From: Ignavibacterium sp.
GTDB taxonomy: Bacteria > Bacteroidota > Ignavibacteria > Ignavibacteriales > Ignavibacteriaceae
DNA: 64,000 nt
Reading direction: 5' to 3'
NCBI RefSeq assembly: GCF_025998815.1
Contig: NZ_AP026678.1
Coordinates: forward strand, 3,410,001-3,474,000
A model generated the notes under the pieces. The model did no database searches, was not told the DNA's origin, and saw only the letters and a list, made by a program, of their open reading frames with translations. Each line of letters starts with the position of its first letter. Position 1 is the stretch's first letter. This document shows positions 1-9,086 of the stretch, piece after piece. A program made the translations under genes and the position numbers.

Positions 1-268
1 TGCAAAGACAACTTATAATTATGATACCAACAACAGATTAATTGAAGAAGCGGAATTCGAATCTGATAATAATCTTATCAGGAAAAATTCATTCACATAT
101 AATGATCTGGATTTGAAGACTCAATCAATTGAATATGATAGTGATGGAAAGCAAGTGAGCAAATTTTTATATCATTATGATTATGCAAAAAGATTAATTA
201 AAGCAATTAGTCTCAATCTTCTTGAAGAACCGGTATTTGAAATAAGATATTTATATGAAACAAAATAA
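1..268 (+). CDS. 3' end of a YD-repeat-like protein (partial)
   Basis: The reading frame is open from the left edge (first full codon at 2) to TAA at 266-268, so only the last 88 residues are present. The visible part is rich in Tyr, Asp and Asn in a recurring pattern: YNYD, FTYNDLD, FLYHYDY, IRYLYE. This resembles the beta-hairpin repeats of YD/RHS-type or DUF4595-like secreted proteins of Bacteroidota. There is no catalytic motif, so the function cannot be named. The family call rests on repeat texture only. A hairpin terminator follows at 286-331. Confidence 0.5.
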   Translation, partial: AKTTYNYDTNNRLIEEAEFESDNNLIRKNSFTYNDLDLKTQSIEYDSDGKQVSKFLYHYDYAKRLIKAISLNLLEEPVFEIRYLYETK

Positions 269-285
269 ACTTTAATTAAAAAATA

Positions 286-331
286 GGGTTGACTAAACAA
301 GAATTGTCAACTTTCTTAAGTCAGCCCTTTT
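286..331 (+). terminator. Rho-independent terminator after the partial gene
   Basis: The arms GGGTTGACTAA (286-296) and TTAAGTCAGCCC pair with G-U tolerance, and the right arm runs straight into TTTT at 328-331. It lies 18 nt after the stop codon of the partial gene. The remaining 175 nt up to the next start is AT-rich, and I see nothing else firm in it. Confidence 0.7.
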
Positions 332-506
332 GTTTCAGCTATTTTTGTTCCGCAGGAAGAACAAAATTTTTGCTCCATTTTAAAGCTTCGCCTAACAAAT
401 TGCACAAAAACAAGATTCATCTTTTCTATTAAAAATTTTTCACAAATTTTCTCTCAAAATTTCATTATTTTTCTAATGAATATTTTATACAATACCGGAG
501 TTTACT

Positions 507-1727
507 ATGCCCAACAAAATAACACCAGCCGTCAGGACAAATAACATTACCTACGCAGTCAGAGATATTGTAGTTTTAGCAAATCAGGTTGCTAAATCAG
601 GAAAAGAAATGTTGTACCTGAATATTGGTGACCCGAATCTTTTTGATTTTGAACCACCTCGACATCTTGTTGATGCAACATATAAAGCTATGTTGGAAAA
701 CAAAAATGGTTACGCTCCTTCATCCGGAATAAAAGAAGCAGTTGAGGCAATCGAAAGAGAAGCCGAAAAAAAAGGAATCACAAATGTTCACGATATTTTT
801 GTTACTACAGGTGCAAGTGAAGCAATAGATATTTGTCTCACGGCTTTGGTAAATGATGGCGAAAATGTTCTTACCCCAACTCCTGGTTATCCTCTCTACA
901 CTGCAATTGCCAGTAAACTTCAGATGATGGAAAATCCGTATTATCTTAATGAAGAAAACGGATGGCTACCTGATATTGATGATATCAAATCAAAAATAAA
1001 TGATAAAACACGAGCGATAATTTTAATCAATCCGAATAATCCTACTGGCTCACTTTACACAGAGGAAAATTTAAAGCAGATAGTTGATCTCGCTCTTGAA
1101 CATAATCTTGTAATTTTTGCCGACGAAATTTATGACAAACTTTTGTTCGATGGGAAGAAACATATTTCAATAGCTTCGCTTAATAAAGATGTTTCTTGTA
1201 TTACCTTTGGTGGATTGTCAAAAAATTATATGGTTCCGGGATTCAGAATCGGGTGGGGAATTGTTAGTGGAAGAAAAGAAGTTCTTTCTGATTATATCGA
1301 AGCTATAAATAAAATTTTGCGCGCAAGATTATCTGCAAATCATCCTGAGCAATATGGAATAAAACCTTCACTCGAAGGAAGTCAGGAACATCTTGTAATT
1401 GCAATGCAGAAGCTTACCAAAAGAAGAGATCTTACGGTTGAGATGTTGAATTCAATTCCGGGAATTTCCTGTGTTAAACCGGAAGGTGCATTTTATGCTT
1501 TCCCAAGATTGCATATGAAACAACCTGATTCTCATTTTGTTGCTGAGTTAATCAAAGAAACTGGTGTTGTTGTTGTTCCGGGAAGTGGATTTGGTCAGGT
1601 TCCGGGTACTCAGCATTTCAGAGTTGTGTTTTTACCAAATGAACAAATACTAGAAAAAGCTTACAGGGCAATCGGGGATTTTTATCAAAAGTATCTTGAA
1701 AAGTATCCCGATTTGGTAGAGGCCTGA
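507..1727 (+). CDS. Pyridoxal-phosphate aminotransferase, class I/II (alanine aminotransferase-like)
   Basis: A 406-aa fold type I aminotransferase, the normal family length. It should move an amino group between an amino acid and 2-oxoglutarate or pyruvate in the cytoplasm using PLP. Visible motifs are NPNNPTGSLY in the substrate/PLP region, FADEIYD with the PLP-contacting Asp, GGLSKNYMVPGFRIGWG with Schiff-base Lys239, and a C-terminal FRVVFLP with the carboxylate-binding Arg. The pattern is closest to AlaA/YfbQ-type alanine aminotransferases; aspartate or aromatic specificity cannot be excluded. The gene is monocistronic, with its own terminator at 1740-1773. ATG at 507 is preceded by CCGGAG. 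Confidence 0.88.
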   Translation: MPNKITPAVRTNNITYAVRDIVVLANQVAKSGKEMLYLNIGDPNLFDFEPPRHLVDATYKAMLENKNGYAPSSGIKEAVEAIEREAEKKGITNVHDIFVTTGASEAIDICLTALVNDGENVLTPTPGYPLYTAIASKLQMMENPYYLNEENGWLPDIDDIKSKINDKTRAIILINPNNPTGSLYTEENLKQIVDLALEHNLVIFADEIYDKLLFDGKKHISIASLNKDVSCITFGGLSKNYMVPGFRIGWGIVSGRKEVLSDYIEAINKILRARLSANHPEQYGIKPSLEGSQEHLVIAMQKLTKRRDLTVEMLNSIPGISCVKPEGAFYAFPRLHMKQPDSHFVAELIKETGVVVVPGSGFGQVPGTQHFRVVFLPNEQILEKAYRAIGDFYQKYLEKYPDLVEA

Positions 1728-1739
1728 ATAAAAATTTCT

Positions 1740-1786
1740 TTAAAGACTTCTGCGCAATTGTAGAAGTCTTTAATATTTATTTTTAC
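1740..1786 (+). terminator. Terminator after the aminotransferase gene
   Basis: A perfect 12-bp stem (1740-1751 with 1762-1773, TTAAAGACTTCT/AGAAGTCTTTAA) has a 10-nt loop and is followed by a T-rich run to about 1786. It starts 12 nt after the stop codon. Confidence 0.85.
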
Positions 1787-1808
1787 CTGTCAAACAAATA
1801 CAACTTAC

Positions 1809-1840
1809 CTTGATTGGCTGAAGCTCAATCTCTATATTTG
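1809..1840 (+). promoter_or_regulatory. Bacteroidota-type promoter for the M16/nuoGHI/comM unit
   Basis: CTTG at 1809-1812 is followed after exactly 20 nt by TATATTTG at 1833-1840. This fits the established Bacteroidota consensus TTTG-N19-21-TAnnTTTG with one mismatch in the upstream box. Transcription should begin near 1847, leaving only about 14 nt before the TTG start at 1861. The element has the same two boxes and spacing as the one before rpsL. Confidence 0.7.
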
Positions 1841-1860
1841 AAACCGATTTAATAAGCATT

Positions 1861-3126
1861 TTGCAGATAGAAATTTTGGATAATTATAAAATAACAGTTT
1901 TACCGGCCGGCGTTAAGGTAATCTCTGAATACATTCCACATTTCAAGTCTTTCTCGCTTGGATTTTGGATTAATGTTGGTTCAAGAGATGAGAATTCCCG
2001 CAACAATGGAATTACTCATTTCATTGAACATATGATTTTTAAGGGAACAAAGAACAGAACCGCTAAACAAATCTCCGACGCAATTGAATCATACGGTGGT
2101 TATCTTAATGCATTTACTTCAAAAGAAGAAACTTGTGTTTATGTCCGTGGACTTGAGAATAATTTTAATCTTTATTTTGATGTTTTGAGTGACCTCGTTC
2201 AAAATCCTTTGTTCAAAGATTCGCATATTAAAAAAGAAGCCGGTGTTGTTATTGATGAATTAAGGGATATTGAAGATAATCCTGAGGAACTGATTTTCGA
2301 CAAATTTGAAGAGAAAATTTTTGCTGGAAATTCACTTAGCTATCCGATTATCGGAACAGAAAAAAATATCTTATCCTTTAATTCGACACTATTACATCAG
2401 TATCATAAAAAGTTTTACCGAGCTGATAATTTGTTAATTGTATCTTCCGGTTGTATTGAACACGAGAAAATTGTTGAGCTTGCTCAAAAATCAATAGTTT
2501 TAAAGTCTGGAAATTCGAACCAAAAAAGAAAAACTTTTGTTAAAAATTTTGCCGATGATTTTTATGTGGAAAAAGAAACCAATCAGATACATACGATAAT
2601 CGGCAGAACATCATTTGGCTTCAATGATGAACGAAGAACGACACTTAAAATTCTGACAACATTGCTTGGAGAAGGAAGCAGTTCAAGATTGTTTCAGGCA
2701 GTTAGAGAAAAACTTGGAATTACTTACCAGATAAATTCGTTTCTTAATTCTTATAAAGATGTTTCTGCATTTGGAGTTTATTACTCAACCAGTGAAAAAC
2801 ATTGGGAAAAAGTTTATACGATTATAAACAGAGAGTTCAATAAAATTATTGATGGTAAAATTAAAGAAAGTGAAATAAAGCGTGTAAAGGAATATCTAAA
2901 AGGCAATACAATTTTAAGTCTGGAAAATACAACAAACAGAATGATCAGATTAGCAAATTCAATTCTTCATTACGGAAAAATTTTAAGTATTGAAGAAATA
3001 ATTAAAAAGATTGACTCGGTAACAAAAGCTGAAGTCATAGAAATAGCTAATGAAGTTCTTTCACAAAAAGAATTAGTCACAATTACATTAGGTTCAAAAA
3101 ATAAATCAATTAACAAAGCAGCATAA
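1861..3126 (+). CDS. M16-family zinc peptidase (processing-peptidase-like)
   Basis: A 421-aa protein of the insulinase/mitochondrial-processing-peptidase family. The inverted zinc motif HFIEH is at residues 53-57 (His53, Glu56 catalytic base, His57), with the usual downstream Glu in VIDELRDIEDNP. It is one two-domain half-clamshell, so it probably works as a homodimer in the cytoplasm or periplasm; no signal peptide is evident. The start is TTG with no clear ribosome binding site, close behind a TATATTTG promoter. nuoG begins 14 nt after its stop, so the gene probably heads the nuoGHI-comM transcript. The substrate is unknown. Confidence 0.87.
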   Translation: MQIEILDNYKITVLPAGVKVISEYIPHFKSFSLGFWINVGSRDENSRNNGITHFIEHMIFKGTKNRTAKQISDAIESYGGYLNAFTSKEETCVYVRGLENNFNLYFDVLSDLVQNPLFKDSHIKKEAGVVIDELRDIEDNPEELIFDKFEEKIFAGNSLSYPIIGTEKNILSFNSTLLHQYHKKFYRADNLLIVSSGCIEHEKIVELAQKSIVLKSGNSNQKRKTFVKNFADDFYVEKETNQIHTIIGRTSFGFNDERRTTLKILTTLLGEGSSSRLFQAVREKLGITYQINSFLNSYKDVSAFGVYYSTSEKHWEKVYTIINREFNKIIDGKIKESEIKRVKEYLKGNTILSLENTTNRMIRLANSILHYGKILSIEEIIKKIDSVTKAEVIEIANEVLSQKELVTITLGSKNKSINKAA

Positions 3127-3140
3127 TTGAAGAGACAGAT

Positions 3141-4817
3141 ATGCCAAAAATAATTATTGATGGAAAAGAAATAGAGTTTAAACAAGGTCAAACTATCATC
3201 GAAGCAGCAAAAGATCACGGAATAGAAATTCCACATTTCTGCTGGCATCCGAAATTATCTGTATCGGGTAATTGCAGAATGTGTCTTGTTGAAGTGGAAA
3301 AAATGCCAAAGCTTGTAATAGCTTGTGCAACAGTTGCTTCTGATGGAATGGTTGTTCACACAGAATCACCAAAAGCAATCGCAGCAAGAAATGCTGTGAT
3401 GGAATTTTTACTCATCAATCATCCTTTGGATTGTCCCATTTGTGACGAAGCTGGTGAATGCAAACTTCAGGATTACGCATATCAGCATAGCATTGGAGAA
3501 AGCAGATTTGTTGAAGAAAAAGTTCATAAAGATAAGAGAGTTAAGATTGGTCCGCGTGTAATGTTTGACGCCGAAAGATGTATTTCCTGTTCAAGATGCA
3601 TCCGCTTCTGCGATGAAATTGCCAAAGATTCTGAACTTACTTTTACTAAAAGAGGAGACAGAGTTACAATTACTACATTCCCTGGCGAAGAGTTGGATAA
3701 TCCATACTCGATGAATGTAGTTGATATTTGTCCGGTTGGAGCTTTAACAAATGCTGACTTCAGATTTAGAGCAAGAGTTTGGGATATGTCACATACAAAC
3801 TCAGTCTGCATTGGTTGTTCTCGTGGCTGCAACATTGAAATTTGGGTTCGCAATAATGAAATATTAAGATTAACTCCAAGACATAATGAAGAAGTTAATA
3901 GTTATTGGATGTGTGATCACGGAAGATTAAATACATTTAAGTTTGTTAATGCTGAAAACAGAGTTGACTCACCCCATTTAAGAAAAGAAGGAAAGCTTGT
4001 CAGAGTCGGTTGGGACGAAGCTTTTGCTGAAGCTGCTTCTAGATTGAAAACCCTAAGTAAAGATCAGATTGCAGTTATTGGATCTCCTTATGCTACTTGT
4101 GAAGATAACTATATTGTTTCAAAATTTGCCAGAAGTGTTCTTGGTACAAATAATATTGATTTCTTCCGCCACATTGATTACAGTTTTGCAGATGACATTC
4201 TCAGAAGAGAAGATTTAACTCCAAATTCACTTGGAGCAGAATTGGTTGGTGTTAAACCTCAGAAAAATGGGTTGAACATTGATGGAATAATTAAGTCAAT
4301 CAAAGAAGGAAAAATCAAAGCTCTTTATTTGGTAGAAGATGATATTCTAACTGCTAATCCGGAATTAGAAACATATCTTGCTAAACTTGAAGTGTTTATT
4401 GTTCACGCAACCAATTTTAATCAATCAACAAATTTTGCAGACATAGTTTTTCCGGCAGCAACTTACGCAGAAAAAAATGGAACATTTATAAACTTTCAGG
4501 GAAGACTTCAAAGAATTCGTCCTGCTGTTGCAACAATAGAAGTTGACAGAGCTCTTGAAGGAATGGCTCTTTCAAGATTGGATAAGTTCGGAACAAAATT
4601 CGATCGTTGGGCGCAGGGAAAACATTTTGATGCAAGATCAACCTGGAAAATTCTTACATCGCTTGCAAATGTTCTCGGTTCAAAATGGAAATATCAAATG
4701 GCAGAAGATGTTTTCGATGAAATGACAAATTCCATTGCTGAATTTAAAGGATTAGATTATGATGTGATTGGTGATTTAGGTGTTCAGCTTAAACTTGAAA
4801 AAGTAAATGTAGTTTAA
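3141..4817 (+). CDS. nuoG: NADH-quinone oxidoreductase subunit G (short form)
   Basis: Electron-transfer subunit of respiratory complex I. The N-terminal 2Fe-2S domain has Cys34, Cys45, Cys48 and Cys62. The His-Cys cluster uses His94, Cys98, Cys101 and Cys107. A 4Fe-4S cluster uses Cys147, Cys150, Cys153 and Cys197. A further CxxCxxxC-N27-C set (Cys223, 226, 230, 258) matches the N7 cluster known from E. coli and Thermus. At 558 aa it is clearly shorter than the roughly 780-900 aa of those proteins, because the molybdopterin-like C-terminal domain is reduced. Reading continues cleanly into nuoH, so this is not a frameshift. nuoF is not adjacent. Confidence 0.93.
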   Translation: MPKIIIDGKEIEFKQGQTIIEAAKDHGIEIPHFCWHPKLSVSGNCRMCLVEVEKMPKLVIACATVASDGMVVHTESPKAIAARNAVMEFLLINHPLDCPICDEAGECKLQDYAYQHSIGESRFVEEKVHKDKRVKIGPRVMFDAERCISCSRCIRFCDEIAKDSELTFTKRGDRVTITTFPGEELDNPYSMNVVDICPVGALTNADFRFRARVWDMSHTNSVCIGCSRGCNIEIWVRNNEILRLTPRHNEEVNSYWMCDHGRLNTFKFVNAENRVDSPHLRKEGKLVRVGWDEAFAEAASRLKTLSKDQIAVIGSPYATCEDNYIVSKFARSVLGTNNIDFFRHIDYSFADDILRREDLTPNSLGAELVGVKPQKNGLNIDGIIKSIKEGKIKALYLVEDDILTANPELETYLAKLEVFIVHATNFNQSTNFADIVFPAATYAEKNGTFINFQGRLQRIRPAVATIEVDRALEGMALSRLDKFGTKFDRWAQGKHFDARSTWKILTSLANVLGSKWKYQMAEDVFDEMTNSIAEFKGLDYDVIGDLGVQLKLEKVNVV

Positions 4818-4832
4818 TTGCGGAGTTAACAA

Positions 4833-5858
4833 ATGAGCATTACAGAAATTTTGATAATCTCTTTAATAAAAATAGTTCTGGTATTGGGCATCACGCTTAT
4901 TACAGTAGCATACCTTGTTTATTTCGAAAGGAAAATAGCTGCCTGGGCACAAAACAGAATTGGTCCAAACAGAGTTGGCTGGCAGGGAATCCTTCAGCCC
5001 TTTGCTGATGTCTTCAAACTTTTATTGAAAGAAGATATCGTTCCGGAAAGAGCTAACAGAATTGTTCACGCAATTGCACCTATGATTGCTCTTTTTGTTG
5101 CTTTTACAACTTATGCAGTCATTCCCATCGGTCCAAATATCAATATTTTTGGTTATGATATCTCTCTTGTAGTGGCAGATGTTAATATGGGAATTCTTTA
5201 TGTCCTTGCCTTGACTTCATTGGGAGTTTATGCAATTACATTTGCTGGTTGGTCTTCCGGAAGTAAATATTCATTGCTCGGTGGAATAAGATCTTCAGCA
5301 CAAATGATTTCTTATGAAATCTCGATGGGATTTTCGATTGGCGGTGTTCTTCTTCTCGCAGAATCACTAAGACCAATTGACATAGTTAATTCGCAGGCAG
5401 GATTATGGAATGCGATTGTTCAACCAATCGGATTCATTACATTCGTAGTTTCAGCGTTTGCAGAAACAAATCGCCTTCCATTTGATTTACCAGAAGCTGA
5501 ACCGGAACTTGTCGGTGGTTTCCACACCGAATACAGCTCAATGAAGTTTGCAGGTTTTTTTCTTGCAGAGTATGCGAATATGGTTATTGCCTCAGCGATG
5601 ATTGTAACTTTATATTTAGGTGGTTGGCATTTACCATTTGAACAAAGTTTAGGACTGTCCGGTACCTGGTTGACCGTTGCTCAAATAGCTTCTTTCTTTG
5701 TTAAGATGGGTGCAATGCTGTTCTTTTTCATTTGGGTAAGATGGAGTATACCGAGATTCAGATACGATCAGTTAATGAATTTAGGTTGGAAGGTAATGTT
5801 CCCGCTTTCACTGATAAATATAATCTGGGTTGCTGTAATAATTATGTTAACAAACTAA
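4833..5858 (+). CDS. nuoH: NADH-quinone oxidoreductase subunit H
   Basis: Membrane subunit of complex I that lines the quinone entry site and connects the peripheral arm to the proton pumps. It has 341 aa with about eight hydrophobic helices. Hallmarks are the early loop QNRIGPNRVGWQGILQP and the acidic quinone-chamber loop containing FAETNRLPFDLPEAEPELV and GFHTEYSS. ATG at 4833 follows a GGAG 6-7 nt upstream and lies 15 nt after nuoG. nuoI begins 23 nt after its stop. Family identity is unambiguous. Confidence 0.96.
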   Translation: MSITEILIISLIKIVLVLGITLITVAYLVYFERKIAAWAQNRIGPNRVGWQGILQPFADVFKLLLKEDIVPERANRIVHAIAPMIALFVAFTTYAVIPIGPNINIFGYDISLVVADVNMGILYVLALTSLGVYAITFAGWSSGSKYSLLGGIRSSAQMISYEISMGFSIGGVLLLAESLRPIDIVNSQAGLWNAIVQPIGFITFVVSAFAETNRLPFDLPEAEPELVGGFHTEYSSMKFAGFFLAEYANMVIASAMIVTLYLGGWHLPFEQSLGLSGTWLTVAQIASFFVKMGAMLFFFIWVRWSIPRFRYDQLMNLGWKVMFPLSLINIIWVAVIIMLTN

Positions 5859-5881
5859 ATTGAATTTAACGGAGTGTGAAG

Positions 5882-6391
5882 ATGGCTCAAACATCTAATT
5901 CATTAAAGAAAAGAAAAAAAGATTTAACATTCTGGCAGAAAATATATATTCCGGAGATTGCTAAAGGTCTTGCTCTTACTTTCAAAAATATGGTAAGACC
6001 AAAATTCACAATGGAATATCCGGAAGAAAAGTTTATCCCACCCCCATCTTATCGTGGCAGACCTGTTTTGGTTCTCGAAGAAACCGGTGAAGAAAGATGT
6101 GTCGCTTGCGGACTTTGTTCAAGAGTTTGTCCTGCACTCGCAATAGAAGTTCAGGCAGCAGAAACTGAAAGAGAAAAAGAAAGATATCCTGAGAAGTTCG
6201 AAATAAATATGCTTCGATGCATCTTCTGCGGTTTATGTGAAGAAGTATGTCCTGAAGAAGCAATTGTTATGAGTAAAGATTATGAATTAGCTTTTACAAA
6301 TCGGGAAGATGCTATTTATGGAAAAGATAAGCTTCTTATTCCTGTAAGTCAATTACAAGACAGAATCGAATTTCTAAGAAAATATAAATAA
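5882..6391 (+). CDS. nuoI: NADH-quinone oxidoreductase subunit I
   Basis: Ferredoxin-like subunit that carries electrons through clusters N6a and N6b toward N2. Two CxxCxxCxxxCP motifs are present: Cys73/76/79/83 ([12 protein letters not shown]) and Cys113/116/119/123 ([12 protein letters not shown]). The frame can also open at a GTG at 5876. ATG at 5882 is preferred because GGAG at 5871-5874 then sits 7 nt upstream; this gives 169 aa. The run of complex I genes stops here: no nuoJ-N follows, and comM begins 33 nt later. The remaining subunits must lie outside the window. Confidence 0.95.
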   Translation: MAQTSNSLKKRKKDLTFWQKIYIPEIAKGLALTFKNMVRPKFTMEYPEEKFIPPPSYRGRPVLVLEETGEERCVACGLCSRVCPALAIEVQAAETEREKERYPEKFEINMLRCIFCGLCEEVCPEEAIVMSKDYELAFTNREDAIYGKDKLLIPVSQLQDRIEFLRKYK

Positions 6392-6424
6392 AATTTTTCA
6401 TTACTCATTTCTATTGGGTGGGAA

Positions 6425-7963
6425 TTGCTTTCAAAGGTTTTAAGCAGTGCAACATATGGAATTGAAGCTTATCTTGTTGAAGTTGAAACTCATGTTGAAA
6501 AGCAGGTTCCCGGTTTTATTATTGTTGGGTTGCCCGACAATGCAGTTAAAGAAAGCCGTGAACGAGTAATAGCTGCAATCAAAAATTCAGGCATACAATT
6601 TCCAGTTAAAAAATTTACAATCAATTTAGCACCAGCCGACATTAAAAAAGAGGGAAGCGCTTTTGATTTACCAATAGCCATTGGAATTTTATCTGCTCTC
6701 GAATTAGTTCCACTCAACTCATTAATTGATACAATTTTTCTTGGAGAATTGTCATTAGATGGTTCTCTAAGGCATATTAAAGGTGCATTACCTATTGCTG
6801 TTGAAGCAAAAAACAAATCAATCAAAAGAATAATTCTTCCCAATGATTCAGCACAGGAAGCTGCTATTGTTGATGGTGTTGATGTTTATGGCTTCGACAA
6901 TTTATCAGAAGTAATAGCTTTTCTTAATGGTGATTTAGAAAAGGAAGTTACTATAACTGATAAGCAAAATCTGTTCTCTGCAATAAATCAATATCATCTT
7001 GACTTTGCAGATGTGAAAGGGCAGGAAAATGTAAAGCGCGCACTTGAAGTTGCTGCTGCTGGTGCTCATAATATTCTTATGATTGGTCCTCCCGGCTCAG
7101 GCAAAACTATGTTAGCAAAAAGATTGCCGACAATTCTTCCTCCGATGACTTTTGATGAAGCACTTGAAACAACAAAAATCCACTCAATTGCCGGGATTCT
7201 GCCAAAGGAAAAAGCGATTATAACTGAGAGACCATTCAGAAGTCCGCATCATACAGTATCTGATGCAGCATTAGTTGGTGGGGGATCATTTCCCAAACCT
7301 GGCGAAGTTTCATTTGCACATCACGGAGTTTTATTTCTTGACGAGTTACCCGAATTCAAAAAAAATGTACTCGAAGTTCTCAGACAACCTCTTGAAGATT
7401 CTAAAGTAACAGTTTCAAGATCAAAATTATCCCTTGATTTTCCAGCAAACTTCATGTTAGCCGCTGCAATGAATCCTTGCCCGTGTGGTTTTTATACTGA
7501 TCCTAATAAAGAATGTACTTGTTCACCTCCTCAGATACAAAAGTATATGGCTAAGATATCAGGGCCTCTTTTAGACAGAATTGACATTCACATTGAAGTA
7601 CCTGCAGTAAAATATAAAGAGCTTTCCTCCAAAGCATCAGGTGAAAAATCAGAAGTTATTCGTGAGCGAGTAATTCGTGCCAGAGAAATTCAATTGAGAA
7701 GATTTAGAGACTTCAAACATATCTATTCTAATGGTGATATGGGTTCAAAAGAAATAAGACAATTTTGTAAACTCGATGATGCAGGAGAAGAATTACTGAA
7801 GATGGCAATGACTAAATTAGGTCTATCTGCCAGGGCTTATGATAGAATTTTAAAAGTTAGCAGAACTATTGCCGACTTGGAAAATTCAGAAACCATTTTA
7901 CCCCAGCATATTAGCGAAGCTATTCAATACCGAAGTCTTGATAGAGAGCTTTGGAAGCATTAA
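6425..7963 (+). CDS. comM: ComM/YifB-family Mg-chelatase-like AAA+ ATPase
   Basis: A 512-aa protein of the YifB/ComM family. In transformable bacteria these are ring helicases that extend integrated single-stranded DNA during natural transformation; in other hosts the role is unclear. The N-terminal domain (about 1-180) is the ChlI-like lon-fold part. Walker A is GPPGSGKT at 221-228 and Walker B is FLDELPEF. The family signatures [19 protein letters not shown] and [11 protein letters not shown] are intact, including the Cys-rich insert. The start is TTG with GGTGG just upstream. It is probably the last gene of the M16-nuo transcript, since a terminator follows at 7967. Confidence 0.93.
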   Translation: MLSKVLSSATYGIEAYLVEVETHVEKQVPGFIIVGLPDNAVKESRERVIAAIKNSGIQFPVKKFTINLAPADIKKEGSAFDLPIAIGILSALELVPLNSLIDTIFLGELSLDGSLRHIKGALPIAVEAKNKSIKRIILPNDSAQEAAIVDGVDVYGFDNLSEVIAFLNGDLEKEVTITDKQNLFSAINQYHLDFADVKGQENVKRALEVAAAGAHNILMIGPPGSGKTMLAKRLPTILPPMTFDEALETTKIHSIAGILPKEKAIITERPFRSPHHTVSDAALVGGGSFPKPGEVSFAHHGVLFLDELPEFKKNVLEVLRQPLEDSKVTVSRSKLSLDFPANFMLAAAMNPCPCGFYTDPNKECTCSPPQIQKYMAKISGPLLDRIDIHIEVPAVKYKELSSKASGEKSEVIRERVIRAREIQLRRFRDFKHIYSNGDMGSKEIRQFCKLDDAGEELLKMAMTKLGLSARAYDRILKVSRTIADLENSETILPQHISEAIQYRSLDRELWKH

Positions 7964-7966
7964 AAA

Positions 7967-7994
7967 AGCCGGCTGAAAATTGCCGGCTCTTTAT
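7967..7994. terminator. Bidirectional terminator between comM and the convergent lipoprotein gene
   Basis: AGCCGGC (7967-7973) pairs with GCCGGCT (7982-7988) around an 8-nt loop. An A-run lies on the left and CTTTAT on the right, so it can serve both converging genes. Confidence 0.8.
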
Positions 7995-8016
7995 CGGGAA
8001 TCATTAAACTTTACAG

Positions 8017-8703
8017 TTATTCAGAAGCGGAATTTCTCTCGAGAGGAGTAACATAACCGTAAAGTTTAAGATCAAACACCCCATATTTATTAAATTCTGG
8101 AATTACAAATTCTTCACCTTTTGGTTTAGCTAAGAATACAAGAAAATCACCAGATTTTGTATTCAATTCACCGAACACAAATTTTACATAGTAAGGAAAA
8201 GTCTTATAATAAACATGAATATTTTCTTTCTCAGTTTTATAACCAAAAATCTGAAGCGGAGCTAATTTGTGCCCATCTCCGTATGGAAGTACTTGTTCTC
8301 TCGAAATGTCCACTATTTTAGCACCATACACATTAATATCAGTAATGTACTCGGGTCGTACATTTTCTAAAACAAGCACTCCTTCTCCATTATTCTGAAC
8401 ATATATTAGCTCTTTCGGAACATCGACTATATATTCAAAAGTTACATAGAAGTCAGAATATTTGCTTGGATCATCTTTTATATAAACCTCAACTGTACCC
8501 TTGCCATCAATTCTTGAAAAGGTAACATCTTTTATCTTTTCAAATGTAAACAGGAAAGGATAAGGAAAATTATTATTTGGAGTACCAACAATTGGTCTCT
8601 CTAAAGAAGGTTCAGTAATAAGTGATGATTCACTATTATAATCTGAACAAGCAAAAAATGAAATAGAAACAAGAATTGTGAAAAAAAGAATTGTGTTTTT
8701 CAT
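8017..8703 (-). CDS. Predicted lipoprotein of unknown function
   Basis: A 228-aa protein with a clear lipoprotein signal: a short basic start, a hydrophobic stretch and a lipobox ending FFAC, with Cys19 followed by SD. After lipidation it should sit in the periplasm or at the outer membrane. The mature part is rich in beta-strand-like Val/Tyr/Lys patterns and contains no motif I recognise. It is monocistronic and convergent with comM; its 5' side faces the tRNA cluster. AAGGGG lies just upstream of the ATG. Function unknown. Confidence 0.75.
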   Translation of the reverse strand: MKNTILFFTILVSISFFACSDYNSESSLITEPSLERPIVGTPNNNFPYPFLFTFEKIKDVTFSRIDGKGTVEVYIKDDPSKYSDFYVTFEYIVDVPKELIYVQNNGEGVLVLENVRPEYITDINVYGAKIVDISREQVLPYGDGHKLAPLQIFGYKTEKENIHVYYKTFPYYVKFVFGELNTKSGDFLVFLAKPKGEEFVIPEFNKYGVFDLKLYGYVTPLERNSASE

Positions 8704-8838
8704 GGCTTTTCCCCTTTTGTTTTTATTAATGATTTAATTTAAGGACATTTTTAACGCTTGCTAGGTTATTGACAACCATTGTACCAAAATTGTCGCCATT
8801 TTAAAATTCGATTTTGTAGAAATTAAGTGATTTTTCGA

Positions 8839-8907
8839 CTTTTTGAGGAAATCCTACCAGATAGAAATTACCTTTCGGTAATTTTTACCGAATTCCTACT
8901 CAAAAAG
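8839..8907. other. Large imperfect inverted repeat in the gap before the tRNA operon
   Basis: CTTTTTGAG (8839-8847) is complementary to CTCAAAAAG (8899-8907), with further pairing of the adjoining GGAA/TTCC. Inside is a second stem, AAATTACC (8865-8872) with GGTAATTT (8877-8884), loop TTTC. The whole forms a two-tier hairpin of about 69 nt. It lies 29 nt upstream of the tRNA promoter and 136 nt upstream of the lipoprotein gene. Part may act as a terminator or operator. The rest of the 8704-8993 gap shows nothing else firm. Confidence 0.4.
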
Positions 8908-8935
8908 GTAAATAAAAATCTGCAATGGATAAAAA

Positions 8936-8967
8936 TTTGCATTTTTACATTATAGAAAATATATTTG
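8936..8967 (+). promoter_or_regulatory. Bacteroidota-type promoter for the tRNA-rpmG-secE-nusG operon
   Basis: TTTG at 8936-8939 and TATATTTG at 8960-8967 are separated by exactly 20 nt. This is a perfect match to the Bacteroidota consensus (TTTG, 19-21 nt, TAnnTTTG). The expected start point is near 8974, about 20 nt before the first tRNA. Confidence 0.85.
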
Positions 8968-8993
8968 TGGCTCTCTTTTAATAAGAGAAGTGC

Positions 8994-9077
8994 GGGCGGA
9001 CGCCGGAGTTGGAGAGCCGGGGCGGACTGTAAATCCGTTGGCGTGAGCCTTTGGGGGTTCGAATCCCTCGCCGCCCA
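8994..9077 (+). tRNA. tRNA-Tyr (anticodon GTA)
   Basis: Class II tRNA of 84 nt with anticodon loop CTGTAAA, a long variable arm (GGC-GTGA-GCC) and T-arm GGGGG-TTCGAAT-CCCTC. Acceptor GGGCGGA pairs with GCCGCCC except for an A-G at the base. CCA is not encoded. Confidence 0.92.
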
Positions 9078-9086
9078 CTAAATTTT

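Noticed and set aside
3141-4817. Frameshift or truncation as the cause of the short NuoG
   Set aside because: The frame ends cleanly 15 nt before nuoH, and no continuation of NuoG sequence is visible in other frames.
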